DNA of 64,000 nt, from NCBI RefSeq assembly GCF_904849725.1, contig NC_058520.1, forward strand, positions 400,843,993-400,907,992, given 5' to 3'. Shown piece after piece: positions 12,238-24,051 of the stretch. A program made the translations under genes and the position numbers. Every line of letters starts with the position of its first letter. The stretch's first letter is position 1. Origin of the DNA: Hordeum vulgare subsp. vulgare. Lineage: Eukaryota > Streptophyta > Magnoliopsida > Poales > Poaceae. The notes beneath the pieces were generated by a model that worked only from the letters and a program-made list of their open reading frames with translations, did no database searches and was not told the origin of the DNA.

Positions 12238-14188
12238 TTTCACGAATAATGCGAACCTGCTCTTCTGCATCCTGGATCATGTCCGGGCCAAAGAGTTGCC
12301 TCTCCCCGGTTTCTGACCAATTAAGAGGTGTTCGACATCTTCGTCCATAGAGAACTTCAAAAGGGGCTTTGCCCAAGCTTGATTGATAACTATTGTTATA
12401 AGCGAATTCGGCGAATGGAAGGCACTTCTCCCAATTCATACCGAACGAAATAACACAAGCTCGGAGCATTTCTTCTAGGATTTGATTCACTCTTTCTACT
12501 TGACCACTTGATTGGGGATGGAAAGCAGTGCTAAAAGATAAGTGAGTCCCCATGGCATTCTGAAAACTTTCCCAGAAACGAGAAGTAAAGATACTTCCAC
12601 GGTCCGAGTTAATTTCCAGGGGAACACCATGAAGAGACACTATTCGAGAGATATATAACTCTGCTAGCTGGCTAGCTGTTATACTCTCACAAACAGGAAG
12701 AAAATGAGCCACTTTGGAAAGACGGTCAATGACCACAAAGATAGCATTATTTCCTTTCTTGGTCTTGGGAAATCCGGTAATGAAATCCATGCTAACTTTA
12801 TCCCATTTCCATTCAGGAATAGCTAGAGGTTGAAGGGTGCCAGCAGGCCTTTGATGTTCTGCCTTAACTCGACGACAAACATCGCAGTTAGCAACGAACT
12901 CAGCAATTTCTCTCTTCATCCTAGTCCACCAGAACCTCTGGTGTAGGTCCTGGTACATCTTAGTACTACCAGGATGAATGGTGAGAGGGGAATCATGAGC
13001 CTCCTTAAGGATTAACTGCCTTAGATGTGGGTTCTTAGGAACCACTAAACGATTCTGGAAGAATACCACACCTTGATCATTCATGGAAAATTCTTTAGCG
13101 TTTCCGCTAAAAATATTCTCCTTGATCCGTGATATACCCTTGTCACGCTTTTGGCCAGCTATAATTTGATCCTTAAGAGTAGGCTTCGCCACCAGGGTAG
13201 AAAGGAATCCTTGAGGAACAATATGAAGATTCAACTTCCGAAAGTCCTCATGGAGAAGTGGTTGACCTTGTTGTAGCATCAGATTGTTACAATAAGATTT
13301 ACGACTTAGTGCATCGGCCATAACATTGGCCTTCCCCGGGGTGTAAGTTATCCCTAAGTCGTAATCCGAGATCAACTCAACCCACCGTCTTTGCCTGAGA
13401 TTCAAATCCGGCTGGGTGAAGATATATTTCAGACTTTGGTGATCAGTGAATATTTCGCAACGATTACCCAGAAGGTAATGTCGCCAGGTTTTTAGTGCAT
13501 GGACCACAGCTGCAAGCTCAAGGTCATGTGTGGGATAATTATCCTCATGTGGACGCAACTGTCGAGATGCGTATGCGATCACATGACGATCTTGCATGAG
13601 AATGCAACCTAATCCTTGTCGCGAGGCGTCGCAATAGATAACAAAGTCCTTAGAAAAATCTGGTGGTAGCAACACAGGTGCGGAAGTCAGGCGTCTTTTC
13701 AGTTCCTGAAAACTATGCTCACACTGTGGTGTCCACTCGAACTTTTTATCCTTCTTGAGGAGTTCAGTCAGAGGCTTTGCAACCTTGGAGAAATTCTCGA
13801 CGAAGCGGCGACAATAGCTCGCTAGACCAAGAAAACTCCTAACTTGCTTAACCGATTCAGGTTGAGTCCAATCAAGGACAGCTTGAACTCTCTCGGGATT
13901 GACAGCAATACCCTTACCAGAGATTACGTGGCCTAGATAGGTCACTTCTAGTAACCAGAATTCACATTTTGAAAATTTGGCATAAAGGCGATGCTCTCAA
14001 AGTTTCATCAATACCAGCCTTAGATGCTCGGCATGTTCTTGTTCATTCTTGGAGTAGATGAGAATATCATCGAGGTATACTACGACGAATTTATCCAAAT
14101 ACTCCATAAAGATTGAATTCATCAGTCGAGAGAAGGTGGCTAGGGCATTGGTTGAACCGAAGGACATAACGGTGTACTCATATTGGCC
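11996..14188 (-). pseudogene. Element D pol: RT (second half), RNase H and integrase
   Basis: Minus-strand continuation after the TAG at 14186-14188. RT catalytic YLDD is encoded at 14067-14078. A second stop (TGA, near 13996) precedes the long open frame that starts near 13945. RNase H is shown by [13 protein letters not shown], the [10 protein letters not shown] helix and [10 protein letters not shown]. Integrase follows with an HHCC zinc domain ([11 protein letters not shown] ... CDVCRRVK) and DDE residues at [19 protein letters not shown] and GQVERVNQ. All catalytic residues are present. Past codon KVHDVF at about 11996 the frame reads into the inverted spacer and ends at 11891. Only two point stops separate this pol from an open frame, in keeping with its youth. 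Confidence 0.93.
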
Positions 14189-16183
14189 CTAACGAGTAAC
14201 AAAGGCCGTTTTTGGAATGTCCCCATTCTTAATCTTGATTTGATGGTATCCCAACCTCAAATCCATTTTGGAGAAGACTGAGGATCCAGCGAGCTGATCG
14301 TACAGATCGTTGATCCTGGGGAGCGGATACTTGTTCTTTATGGTGACTAGGTTAACTGGTCGGTAATCTACAACCATCCGATCCGTTCCGTCTTTCTTCT
14401 TGACGAAGAGGACGGGACAAGCCCAAGGAGAAGAGCTAGGACGAATGAAACCCTTGTTCAAGGCCTCATCTAATTGCTTTTTAAGTTCGGCTAGCTCCAG
14501 GGGTGCCATCTTATAAGGTCTTCTGGCTATTGGGACAGTTCCCGGAACAAGATCTATCACAAACTCTACATCTCTGTCAGGTGGAATTCCTGGCAGTTCC
14601 TGTGGAAAAACATCCGGGAAGTCACGGACTACCGGAATGTCTTCAAGTTCCAGAAGAGGGTTGGCATTTAGGGAATAGAGCTGGCATTTGGCAACTCGAG
14701 TAGAGACATTTACTATCTCACCCGAGGGATGGGTAAGCTGGACATTTCTAGAGCGAGTATCAATCTTGGCATAGTGAGCTGACATCCAGTCCATGCCCAA
14801 GATGATATTAATATCCGAAGATTTCAGCGCTATCAATGAGGCTACAAAAACTAGCCTGTCTACTAGAATTTCATTGTCATAGGTTATCCTAGAGGTTTGC
14901 CATTTACTACCAGGGGTTTGGACAACCAATGGGATTGGCATATCACAAAATGACATGTTATGCAACTGTGCATAACTTTCTGAAATGAAGGAATGAGAAG
15001 ACCCAGTGTCAAAGAGAACGGACGCTGGGTGATGATTAACAAGAAGCGTACCCAGCATGACGTCGGGATCCTCTGCAGCTTCTTCTGCTGACACATAGTT
15101 CACACGGCCACGTGCAGGAGTTGGCTTCACATAAAACGCTTTGCCCGACTTGGCCTGCCCGACGGACTTTCCGGGTTGCTTGGCACCCACATTCTGAGGA
15201 CACTCACGGGAATAATGCCCTGGTTCTCCACACTTGTAGCATATCACCTGGTTGGCACGTGGTGCAGCATTGCTAGCTGGACCACCATAAGCTTTTGCTG
15301 GAGGGTTGGCCTGATTCGTCTGAGGCGCCACGTAGGATGGCCTCGAAGTGTATCTTGGCGGCAGAGAACTGTTTGGAACCCACAGCCTGCGTTTTGGGAA
15401 CGCGGAACCAGAAGACGAGCCAAAGTCACGGGAGTGCTTCCTTGTGGCTTCGAAGTCAGTATGACCAGTCCCCGCACTGATCGCTTTGTTGACCAGGGCT
15501 TGAAAGCTTGCACACTCATGGAGGCGCAGGTCTCGACGGAGCTCAGGGCTCAGACCCTTACGGAATCTTGCTTGCTTCTTGGCGTCAGTAGACACCTCCT
15601 CTGTTGCATAGAGGGCGAGGTTACCGAACTCGCGGCTATAGGCATCCACAGACAACTTGCCCTGAGTGAAGGCACAGAACTCCTCTCTCTTTCTGTCCAT
15701 CAGGCCCTCTGGAATATGGTGCAGACGAAAAGCTGCACTGAAGTCTGCCCATGTGGCCACTGGTTCAGCGGGACGCATAGCTTCAAAATTCTCCCAGCAC
15801 AGATTGGCGGGTCCCTCCAGGAAATACGCCGCAAAGGTTACCTTGTCGGCCTCAGACACATTCGCAGAGCGAATCTTGCGTGAAATGCTGCACAGCCAGT
15901 CATCAGCGTCGAGGGGATCGACGGAATGATGAAACTTTGGAGGGTTCAGCTTCACAAAGTCATTGAGGGACACTGCAGCATTCCTAGGCTGTCGAGCCGT
16001 ATTCTGCTCAATACGCTCTAGCAGTCGGTTGGTCTCCCTTTTGTTTCTTTCTGCCTCAAGCATCACTTCTACCAGAGAAGGTGGGTGAGGCAGGTCTTCC
16101 TGCGACGCTTGACTACCCTCACCTTGCTCATGAGCAGGGGCACGGTTCAACCTGGTGAACACCATCCTGACAAACAAACTCAT
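14189..16183 (-). pseudogene. Element D gag, protease and start of RT
   Basis: Open frame of 664 codons on the minus strand; [10 protein letters not shown], six codons after the first Met, may be the true start. Residues about 75-240 are the retrotransposon gag domain ([20 protein letters not shown]). The zinc knuckle [14 protein letters not shown] sits near residue 315. The protease active site is [12 protein letters not shown], with the flap-side signature IILGMDW. RT begins after the linker (PPYRMAP-like, [21 protein letters not shown]) and stops at FVTR followed by TAG, apparently a single-base change in the conserved TRYG motif. Gag forms the particle, protease cuts the polyprotein. It lies downstream of the extra ORF 16502-17281. 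Confidence 0.93.
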
Positions 16184-16501
16184 AGCTTAGACCAATATCA
16201 TATCAATACTAACTATGGATTAAGAATGTACTGAACACACGGAATGCGGAAATGAATATCCGAACAACATGGTAACAAGCAACTGCTATATATACACCAT
16301 GGTTCATACACACCCTTACATAGTTCAGTACAAACTTACTCGAAGAGCAAACTACTGAAATGGTGAAACTACTCATCAGAGGCTTACAAGCTTCCTATAC
16401 ATTATTTATCTAGGCCTCCGGAATTCGTTTCACATTACTACCATACTCCACAAGTCACGCAGGGCTGTGAACATACGGCTACTACCATACTATCCTTCCG
16501 C
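16184..16501 (-). other. Spacer between extra ORF and gag of element D
   Basis: 318 bp without a supported ORF. It separates the stop of the extra ORF from the gag start, so gag would need reinitiation, a separate transcript or splicing if the extra ORF is translated from the same RNA. Confidence 0.5.
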
Positions 16502-17281
16502 TCATAGCTCAGGCATCCGCATAGAGCATCTCATAGAGGTTACCTCCATGACCCGGAAGCTCAACCTGCGGATCAGGGAACACTCTAGCCTGAGATCCCT
16601 GGGATCCATAGGACACGGATGTGGCCTTGGTCCCCTGACTGGTGGTAAGAGGGGTCCCCGAAGAGGTGTGACTCCTCCTATAGCTGGCCAGTCAACGTGG
16701 GCCGGAAGATGGGTCCTAACAGGGTTCAGCATCTCCATCTCTCCATACCCTGTCTGGACTACCGGTGCCAGCTGCGTCAAAGCTGTCCACAGACGGGCAC
16801 GGGTAGCGTAAAGCTCCATGCGGAGAGCACGAGCATCCTTGTCTCTGTTCTCTAGCATCTCAACAATGGATTGCAGAAGTGGGTCCTCCATAGAGGAATC
16901 AAAATAGACTCCACTGAGGTATCCCTCTTCGCCAGACTGAGAGGCCGGAACATAGCAGAACTCTGAATTCTGCAGCAGTGCATGTCTCGCTCTCATAATA
17001 GTCAGCATTGAGTAGGCAGCATCTTGTACTGCCATGTCAACAGTGACTCCCAACCCATAGGACCAATGGATTGGCTTCTCCGCTCCAGGGTAGTCTGGAA
17101 ATACCCTAACAGTGCAAATGTACTGGCTCTGATTGAAGTCTCGGTACTGTTCCTCCACTGTGTACTCGGGGTACCAGCGGTAACCGCACACCGACATCAC
17201 CCTGACCAGCATGGCCGTATGACCCGGTACATCAATGCACCTGGTCAGACGTACCACCTGACGAGAAGGACAACCAGGCAT
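16502..17281 (-). CDS. Extra ORF of 259 codons between PBS and gag of element D, function unknown
   Basis: ATG at 17281, stop at 16502, on the element's coding strand, starting 420 bp inside the PBS and ending 318 bp before gag. No stop or frameshift, although gag-pol beside it has two stops. No transmembrane segment or signal peptide is evident. Residues about 30-110 (YRWYPEYTVEEQ, ICTVRVFPDY, GVTVDMAVQDAAYSML) look like a small alpha/beta module ending in an Ala-rich helix; the order is reminiscent of a double-stranded RNA-binding fold but this is inference only. The middle (NRDKDARALRMELYATR) is likely helical; the tail is Pro-rich. I have a recollection of similar hypothetical proteins in wheat elements. 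It is not gag, pol or env by any motif I can see. Confidence 0.6.
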   Translation of the reverse strand: MPGCPSRQVVRLTRCIDVPGHTAMLVRVMSVCGYRWYPEYTVEEQYRDFNQSQYICTVRVFPDYPGAEKPIHWSYGLGVTVDMAVQDAAYSMLTIMRARHALLQNSEFCYVPASQSGEEGYLSGVYFDSSMEDPLLQSIVEMLENRDKDARALRMELYATRARLWTALTQLAPVVQTGYGEMEMLNPVRTHLPAHVDWPAIGGVTPLRGPLLPPVRGPRPHPCPMDPRDLRLECSLIRRLSFRVMEVTSMRCSMRMPEL

Positions 17282-17700
17282 CTGTAAATAGAGAGTAATG
17301 CAAAAGCATTAGAGCTCCGAATGAAAAATTGGGCAGCATAACGGCTGTAAATGCTCAAAAACAAATTTTGAGACAACCCAAAATGGAATAACGTAACCAC
17401 TCAACTATCAAGTTCAATTCTCTGGTCACCAAACTTACTTCCTGCTTCCTAGGAATAAAAGAAACCCAATATCTCTCGACCCGTAGTCCTATAATCTACC
17501 GATCAAAATCCGAGCCTAGGAGAAGATGAGTAACCTAGTCCTTAATTCCCGCAGAAAAGATGAGGATGACCAGAATAGAATATCTTGAGAAGAGAACAAG
17601 AGTGTTACGTTCCCTTCCACAAACAATTCCCTTATATATAACTAAAGCAATTCTAGACTCAACTTCCACCAGTTTGGCTTAGTAATCCTACAGTCAGTCA

Positions 17701-17713
17701 GGCTCTGATACCA
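17701..17713 (-). other. Primer-binding site of element D (initiator tRNA-Met)
   Basis: Plus strand GGCTCTGATACCA, so the element strand reads TGGTATCAGAGCC, a perfect complement of the initiator tRNA-Met 3' end, four bases inside the 5' LTR. This fixes the element direction as minus. Confidence 0.95.
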
Positions 17714-17717
17714 ACGC

Positions 17718-20700
17718 TGTCGGGACCCCGATCCTAAGCCATAGGAATCCAGCCTGTAACACGTCGCATCCCTTTGTGGTCTCACGCACGGTTAACTCCA
17801 TGGCTACAGCCTTACCTTAGCCGGGACCGTTTGCGTCTTTTGACTCACGTATGCGATAGTGTTGCTAGCATTCCAATGTCAAAGAACCCGGATCGACATG
17901 TCTAGTCATAAACCAAAGTGGCAGTTCCGCACAAGGACAGGCATACATGACCCAACAAAGCAGGTGTCGGTCATCAACGAAGGTAGACGAGTCGTAGCAA
18001 GCTACAAGGACTCCATTACGTCGCGTGACATTTCCCCAAAGGGGACAGACACAGCAGCTAAGAAGGACACATGCCGGTCAACCAATGTGTCCGGAGCAGT
18101 AGCGAACTACCAAGGCTCGTTGGATCACAAAGGGGCATTTCCTTGTAAGGAGTGCTACTAAAGTTCACGACTAGGTATTCGAACCCCATAAATATCAAGT
18201 AAGACACACGTACGCATGGCATACCGATATGTATAGATACATCGATGGCATCACAACATAACCATAAACATACAAGCTTTATTTAAGGGGCTCGGAAGAG
18301 CCACACACATATTATTACACATTAAGGGTCTCACGACCCATAATATCAGTCACACAATACAAGCCAGCGGAAGAGTTATAAACTGTCTGGGTACAGACAG
18401 AGCAACTAGAAGGCACATGGCCTGACTATACTACAGAGCCGACGTAGGGCCACATCGTAGCTGGGACACCAGCTACTCGTCATCGTCGATGTCTACGAAG
18501 AACCCTCCATTAGGGTCATTAGCAACCTCTGCAACATTTATTAAGCAAACATGAGTACGAAGGTACTCAGCAAGACTTTAGGATGACTAACTACTCATGC
18601 AAGGTATCAATAAGGTATGGTGGGGTTTCATGCGGAAAGCCAGCATTTGACTCGTGGCTAGAGAACTTGCTTTTTGAAATTAGTTTTGACAACTTGGTTT
18701 CTCGCACACGAGTCCACTAACACCACAACAATACACTATCGTGGAATCATTCCGTCTCCATACGGAAATGCCGTCCACGACACTCACGCTTATCTTGACA
18801 ATTTTATGAGTAGCCATTGAAGTTATCTATGAACAACATATGTCTCCAAGTAGTCCATATCCGCGGACGCGGCTATTCGAAATGAATGGCAACATTCAAT
18901 AACAAACATATGCAATCAAAATGATGCATGAGCATGGCACGAGAATGCAAGTGATAGGTTATTATAATCAAGATGTTTTAGGTTTAGAGTTGATTTGAAT
19001 CACATTCGACTAGCAATTCAAACGGGTATTCTCGGATACCGGTTCAATTGATTCGACCTGATGCTCAGATCAACCTAATGTTAACATGCATGAAATATCA
19101 TGGTATGGTACTGATTATCTCTAGGGCAGTGTGTGATCATTGTATTTATAATGAAATTTGGATATTTTTGCAAATTCCATTTATAAAGTGATTAAAAGAA
19201 TTGAATTATTCCTTATTTCACAATTTAGGGTTCTGTAACTTTTTCAAACATAGTTGAAAATAGCATAATCAGAATCCTTGAATTTTTCTGATACTTTTTC
19301 ATATATAAATTATTTTCATTGGAGTTACAGATTAATTTCTATGATTTTTGCAATTTTTAGCAATTTCCTGAATTATTTTTATACTGGAAATTCCATTTAT
19401 TGCATCAGGCTGACGTCAGCAGGTCAGCCGACCTGTTCAGGTCAAACCTGACAGGGGGGCCCCAATGGTCAGCCTCTCTGGGGCTAATCCCGCGCTGACC
19501 AGCCCCTAATTGGGGTTTGACCAGGCGTGGGGCCCTCTGTCAGCGACTGAGGGGAGGGCGATTACGCCCTAATGGTCGGCCACGTCGACGGCCACCGGAG
19601 GGTGGTCGCCGGCGACCAAACCCGTGGCGGAGGGCTCGCCGGAGGCGACCTAGACGGCGCTGCATAGCACGAAAACGCACGCGGTTGGCAGCTACAGCAA
19701 GCTCGCGAAGTGGCCGATCTGGCAGGACCAACTAGGGAGGCTAGGGTCGCCGGAAGAGGCGTCGGCGACGAGCCGGAGCGGCGGCCGAAGCTCGGGCGTC
19801 GTCGGGGGCTTTGAATCAGAGGGATCCACGCTTAGATCTTAGCTGCTACGGCATCGACGCGTCGTCCTGGAGCTTCTGGTGCTCTCGGGAGGACGAGCTG
19901 GAAATCGGAGGGCTACCGGCGACGAGCGGCAGCGGCGGTGCTCGTCGGGCTCCGGTGAAACTAGGGCTAGAGGAGGGGATCGACGGGGAAAAACTTAGGG
20001 AAAACCACCGCATGCTCACAGGGAGTGCAGAGAAGAGCTCAGACGGCTCGGGGAAGGCCTGGGGGCGACGAATCGACGGGAGAGGTCCGGCGGCCGGAGG
20101 AGGAAGACGACGGCGTTGCGGGTGTTGCAGGGCTTGAGGAGGCTTCGGCTTCTGCAGAGACGACCAGGGCGACGAGGCGGATCTAATGGCGTGCTCGGGG
20201 AGGGGATCCTATGGCCAGGGGCACGGCCAGCTCGAGCTCGAGCTCGGCTCTAATGGCGGCAGCAGGGAGAAGGAGGGAATCCGGGAGGAGGGGAAGAACC
20301 GAGGCGGGGAATGGATAGGGGAAGCTCTGGGAAGCTTATCCCCGTCGTCGCCAGCGCGAACCGGTGGCCAGGCAGGCACGCAGGTGCGTGGCCGCGCCGG
20401 AGGAGGCGGCGGCCACCTCCTGCTGCCTACTGGCGCGGGGAAGGGGACGAGCGGCGAGATGGGTCGGGCCTGGCTTGGGCGACAGGTAAGACTTTTTTCC
20501 ATTTTCTCTTTTTTTTCTGTTTTGCTATTTATTGCTTTGCTAATTATTTCAGCTCCAAAACAAAAAGTAAAAACTATTTTAGACCTCCTGAAATATTTAT
20601 TATAATATCCCCACTCATTTCCAAGACTTTCAACATTTTTGGAAAATTATAGTTTCTGATTTCAATTTTTAAATTTGAAACCAGTGGCTTTTGCATTTAT

Positions 20701-20962
20701 TTAAAATGCTTAAAGTGTCAAGAAAATAGTTTTCTCCAATGCTCATTTACTTTCATGATTTATCAGAAAGTTTGAACATTTCTTGAGGCCATTTTGGGTT
20801 CATTGATTTTGAACTAGTTGGAGATTTCCTTTAATTGAAATGGTGGCTAGGGTTTTGAGTTTTTCCTTTGCCACTTTGTTGTTTTTGTTGAAACTTCTTA
20901 GATGCAAATGCAAAGAAGACATGAGCACAATGCAATCTTGCTTAAGGTTTAGGGATGTGACA
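17718..20962 (-). repeat. 5' LTR of element D, with a 908-bp internal deletion
   Basis: 3245 bp, TG...CA. Compared with the left LTR it lacks a block: the sequence jumps at 18877-18881 from the equivalent of 10335 to 11244, with CGAA present at both breakpoints. Restoring it gives about 4.15 kb. The GC-rich part 19400-20480 is present only in this copy because the other LTR is truncated. ORFs on plus here (17859-18161, 19517-19735, 19811-20137, 20186-20605) are antisense to the element and not supported as genes. Confidence 0.9.
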
Positions 20963-20967
20963 TCTTA

Positions 20968-22407
20968 TGCCTTTTCTCTCTTATTTTGCAAGGTTTACAT
21001 GAAGAGGGAGAATGTCGGCAGCTGGAATTCTGGCTTGAAAGTGGAGCAAAGTTGAGATACCTATTCTGCGCAACTCCAAACATCATAAAAACCAACGAGG
21101 ATTTTTTTCCTGATTTATGTAAAATACTGGGCTGAAGAAGTACCAGAGAGGCGCCAGGGGGTGGCCACAAGCCTGCACGGCGCCGCCACCCCCCAGGTCG
21201 CGCCATGGGGGCTTATGGGCACCCTTCTAGCCCACTTGCCCCCTATTTTGCTATATGGAGGGTTTCGTCCATGAAAAAGTCAAGGAGGAGCTTTTTCGTG
21301 GTTTCGCCGCCGCCACGAGGCGGAACTTGAGCAGAACCAATCTAGAGCTCCCGCAGGATGATCGTGTCGGGGAAACTTCCCTCCCGGAGGGGGAAATCGT
21401 CGCCATCGTCATCACCAACACTCCTCTCATCGGAGGGGATTCGTCACCATCAACATCTTCATCAGAACCATCTCATCTCCAAACCCTAGTTCATCTCTTG
21501 TAACCAATCTCCGCCTCGCGACTCCGATTGGTACTTGTAAGGTTGTTAGTAGTGTTGATTACTCTTTGTAGTTGATGCTAGTTGGATTACTTGGTGGAAG
21601 AGTTTATGTTCAGATCCTTGATGCTACTCATTACCTCTCTGGTCATGAATATGATTATTCTTTGTGAGTGGTTACTTTTGTTCTTGAGGACATGGGATAA
21701 GTCATGCTAATAGTAGTCATGTGAATTTGGTATTCGTTCGGTAATTTGATGTGTTGTATGTTGTTTTTCCTCTAGTGGTGTTATGTGAACGTCGACTACA
21801 TAACACTTCACCATTATTTGGGCCTCGAGGAAGTCATAGGGAAGTACTAAGTAGATGATGGGTTGCTAGAGTGACAGAAGCTTAAACCCTAGTTTATGCG
21901 TTGCTTCGTAAGGGGCTGATTTGGATCCACTAGTTTAATGCTATGGTTAGATTTTGTCTTAATTCTTCTTTCGTAGTTGAGGATGCTTGCGAGAGGGGTT
22001 AATCATAAGTGGGATGCTTGTCCAAGTAAGGGAAGTACCCAAGCGCCGGTCCACCCACATATCAAACTTTCAAAGTAACGAACGCGAATCATATGAACGT
22101 CATGAAAACCAGCATGACAGAAATTCATGTGTGTCCTCGGCAGCGTTTTTCCTCCTATAAGACTTTGTCCAGGCTTGTCCCTTGCTACAAAAGGGATTGG
22201 GCCACTTTTCTGCACCGTTGCTACTTTTTTTACTTGTTGCTTGCTACGAATCATCTGACCACACAATCACTTGTAACCGACAATTTCAGTGCATGCAGAT
22301 TTTACCTTGCTGAAAACCACTTGTCAGATCCTTCTGCTCCTCATTGGGTTCGACACTCTTACATATCGAAAGGACTACGATTGATCCCCTACACTTGTGG
22401 GTCATCA
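20968..22407 (+). repeat. 5' LTR of element C, main part after the D insertion
   Basis: Continues the LTR from 9171 and matches 29550-30990. A TATA-like CTATATGG is at 21251-21258, followed by the transcribed part with many CATC repeats. It ends GTGGGTCATCA at 22407. The GC-rich stretch at 21140-21240 is the part whose relative recurs upstream of the C 3' ORF. Confidence 0.93.
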
Positions 22408-22418
22408 AGACTCTTTTC

Positions 22419-22435
22419 TGGCGCCGTTGCCGGGG
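22419..22435 (+). other. Primer-binding site of element C (tRNA-Asp)
   Basis: TGGCGCCGTTGCCGGGG, 11 bases after the LTR end, is complementary to the 3' end of plant tRNA-Asp (CCCCGGCAACGGCGCCA). The same site is used by elements O, A and B in this window. It is a binding site, not a tRNA gene. Confidence 0.88.
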
Positions 22436-22527
22436 AGTGAAGCGCCTTTGGTAAGTGGAACTTGGTAAGGAAACATTCATATAGTGTGCTGAAATTTGTT
22501 GTCACTTATCACTTGTCACTTGTCACT

Positions 22528-23370
22528 ATGGATACTAATCCTTTGAGGGGCTTGTTCGGGGTATCTTCACCTCGAACGGAAGCACAGAGAGTTGCTCCTC
22601 AACCTGCTGCACCTACTGAAAATATTTTCTTTGAATTTCCTTCGGGTATGCTTGAGAAACTGCTGGCTAATCCTTTTACACGAGATGGAACATCACATCG
22701 AGACTTGCATCTAATCTATGTAGATGAAGTTTGTGGTTTATTTAAGCTTGCAGGTTTGCCCGAGGATGAGGTCAATAAGAAGGTCTTTCCTTTATCTTTG
22801 AAGGATAAGGCGTTGACATGGTATAGGCTATGTCATGATACTGGATCATGGGACTACAATCGGTTGAAATTGGAATTTCATCAAAAGTTTTATACTATGC
22901 ATTTAGTACATCGTGATCGGAATTATATTTATAACTTTTGGCCTCGTGACAGAGAAAGCATCGCTCAAGCTTGGGGGAGGCTTAAATCAATGTTATATTC
23001 ATGCCCCAATCATGAGCTCTCGAGAGAAATTATCATTCAGAACTTCTACGCTCGGCTTTCTCATGATGATCGCACCATGCTTGACACTTCTTGTACCGGT
23101 TCTTTTATGAAGAGAGACATTGACTTCAACTGGAATTTATTGGAGAGAATTAAACACAACTCTGAAGATTGGGAGCTCGAAGAAGGTAAGGAGTCAGGTA
23201 TGAGTTTCACGTTTGATTGCGTTAAATCCTTTGTTGAGACAAATACTTTTTGTGACTTTAGCGCTAAGTATGGACTTGACTCTGAGATAGTAGCTTCATT
23301 GTGTGAATCTTTTGCTGCTCATATTGATCTCCCCAAAGAGAAGTGGTTTAAATATCATCCTCCTTTATAA
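22528..23370 (+). pseudogene. Element C gag
   Basis: The frame opens at 22462; ATG at 22528 (MDTNPLRGLFG) is the likely start. About 280 codons to TAA at 23368. Residues 25-200 form the plant retrotransposon gag domain: PLSLKDKALTWYRLC, WDYNRLKLEFHQKFY, ESIAQAWGRLKSML, FYARLSHDDRTMLDTS. No zinc knuckle is seen before the stop. The codons for QAWGRL contain AAGCTTGGGGGAG (22967-22979), the same purine motif as the PPT. The stop is followed in the same frame by the protease region, so gag-pol was a single frame in the ancestor. Confidence 0.9.
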
Positions 23371-24051
23371 GTCAATGTAGTTAAACCCACTCCAGTTGAA
23401 GAGAGAGTCATTGCCTATAATGATCATGTGGTTCCTAGTGCTTACATTGAGAAACCACCTTTCCCTGTTAGGATAAAGGATCATTCTAAACCTTCAACTG
23501 TGAAACGTAGAGGCTACATTAGAACACCTACACCCCCTGAGAAAATTAGCTTTGAACCTAGCATTGTTATCATCAAAGATCTTGTGTCCGACGATGTTGA
23601 GGGACATAATATTCACTTCTGTGAAGATGCTGCTAGAATTGCTAAACCTCACGTTAGAGACAAACATAGGCATGTTGTTAGCATGCCTGTGGTTTCTGTT
23701 AAGATAGAAGATCATTGTTATCATGGTTCATGTGACGTGGGTTCTAGTGTTAGTGCAATACCTCAATCCTTATACGATGAAATCAAATACGAGATTGCAC
23801 CTGTTGAGATAGAGCCTATTGATGTCACTATTCAGCTTGCAAATAGAGATACTATCTGCCCTGTGGGAATTGTTAGGGATGTTGAAGTGTTGTGTGGTAA
23901 AACGAAGTATCCTGCTGATTTCCTCGTTCTTGCTACCGCTCAAGATAGCTTTTGTCCCATCATATTTGGCAGACCTTTTCTCAATACCGTCAATGCTCAT
24001 ATTGACTGTGAGAAGAAAATTGTCACTGTTGGCTTTGAAGGTGTGTCTTAG
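23371..24051 (+). pseudogene. Element C aspartic protease region
   Basis: In frame with gag beyond the TAA. Linker with PFPVRIKDH and the conserved block ISFEPSIVIIKDL precede the retropepsin: active-site stretch GSCDVGSSVSAIP (D-x-G-S) and the closing signature PIIFGRPFLNTVNAHID. It ends at TAG 24049. The protease matures gag-pol. The active-site D-V-G instead of D-L-G is conservative. Confidence 0.88.

Larger units (their letters stand above)
9172..20962 (-). mobile_element. Element D: chromovirus-type Ty3/gypsy retrotransposon, minus strand, with rearranged 3' end
   Basis: Flanked by an exact 5-bp duplication TCTTA (9167-9171, 20963-20967). On the minus strand the LTR starts TGTCACATCCC and ends GGGTCCCGACA. 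Order on the minus strand: 5' LTR (20962-17718), PBS for initiator tRNA-Met (17713-17701), an extra ORF, gag-protease-RT, RNase H, integrase, then a foldback and a truncated 3' LTR. RT with YLDD, a CCHC gag and a chromodomain-like pol tail place it with the Tekay/Del chromoviruses. The LTRs are alike over their shared parts with few differences, so it is the youngest layer. Very long LTRs (about 4.1 kb reconstructed) are notable. Confidence 0.93.

Noticed and set aside
15176..15883. 235-codon plus-strand ORF
   Set aside because: Antisense shadow of the gag domain of D.
20186..20605. 139-codon Gly/Arg-rich ORF
   Set aside because: GC-rich antisense part of the D LTR; composition artefact.
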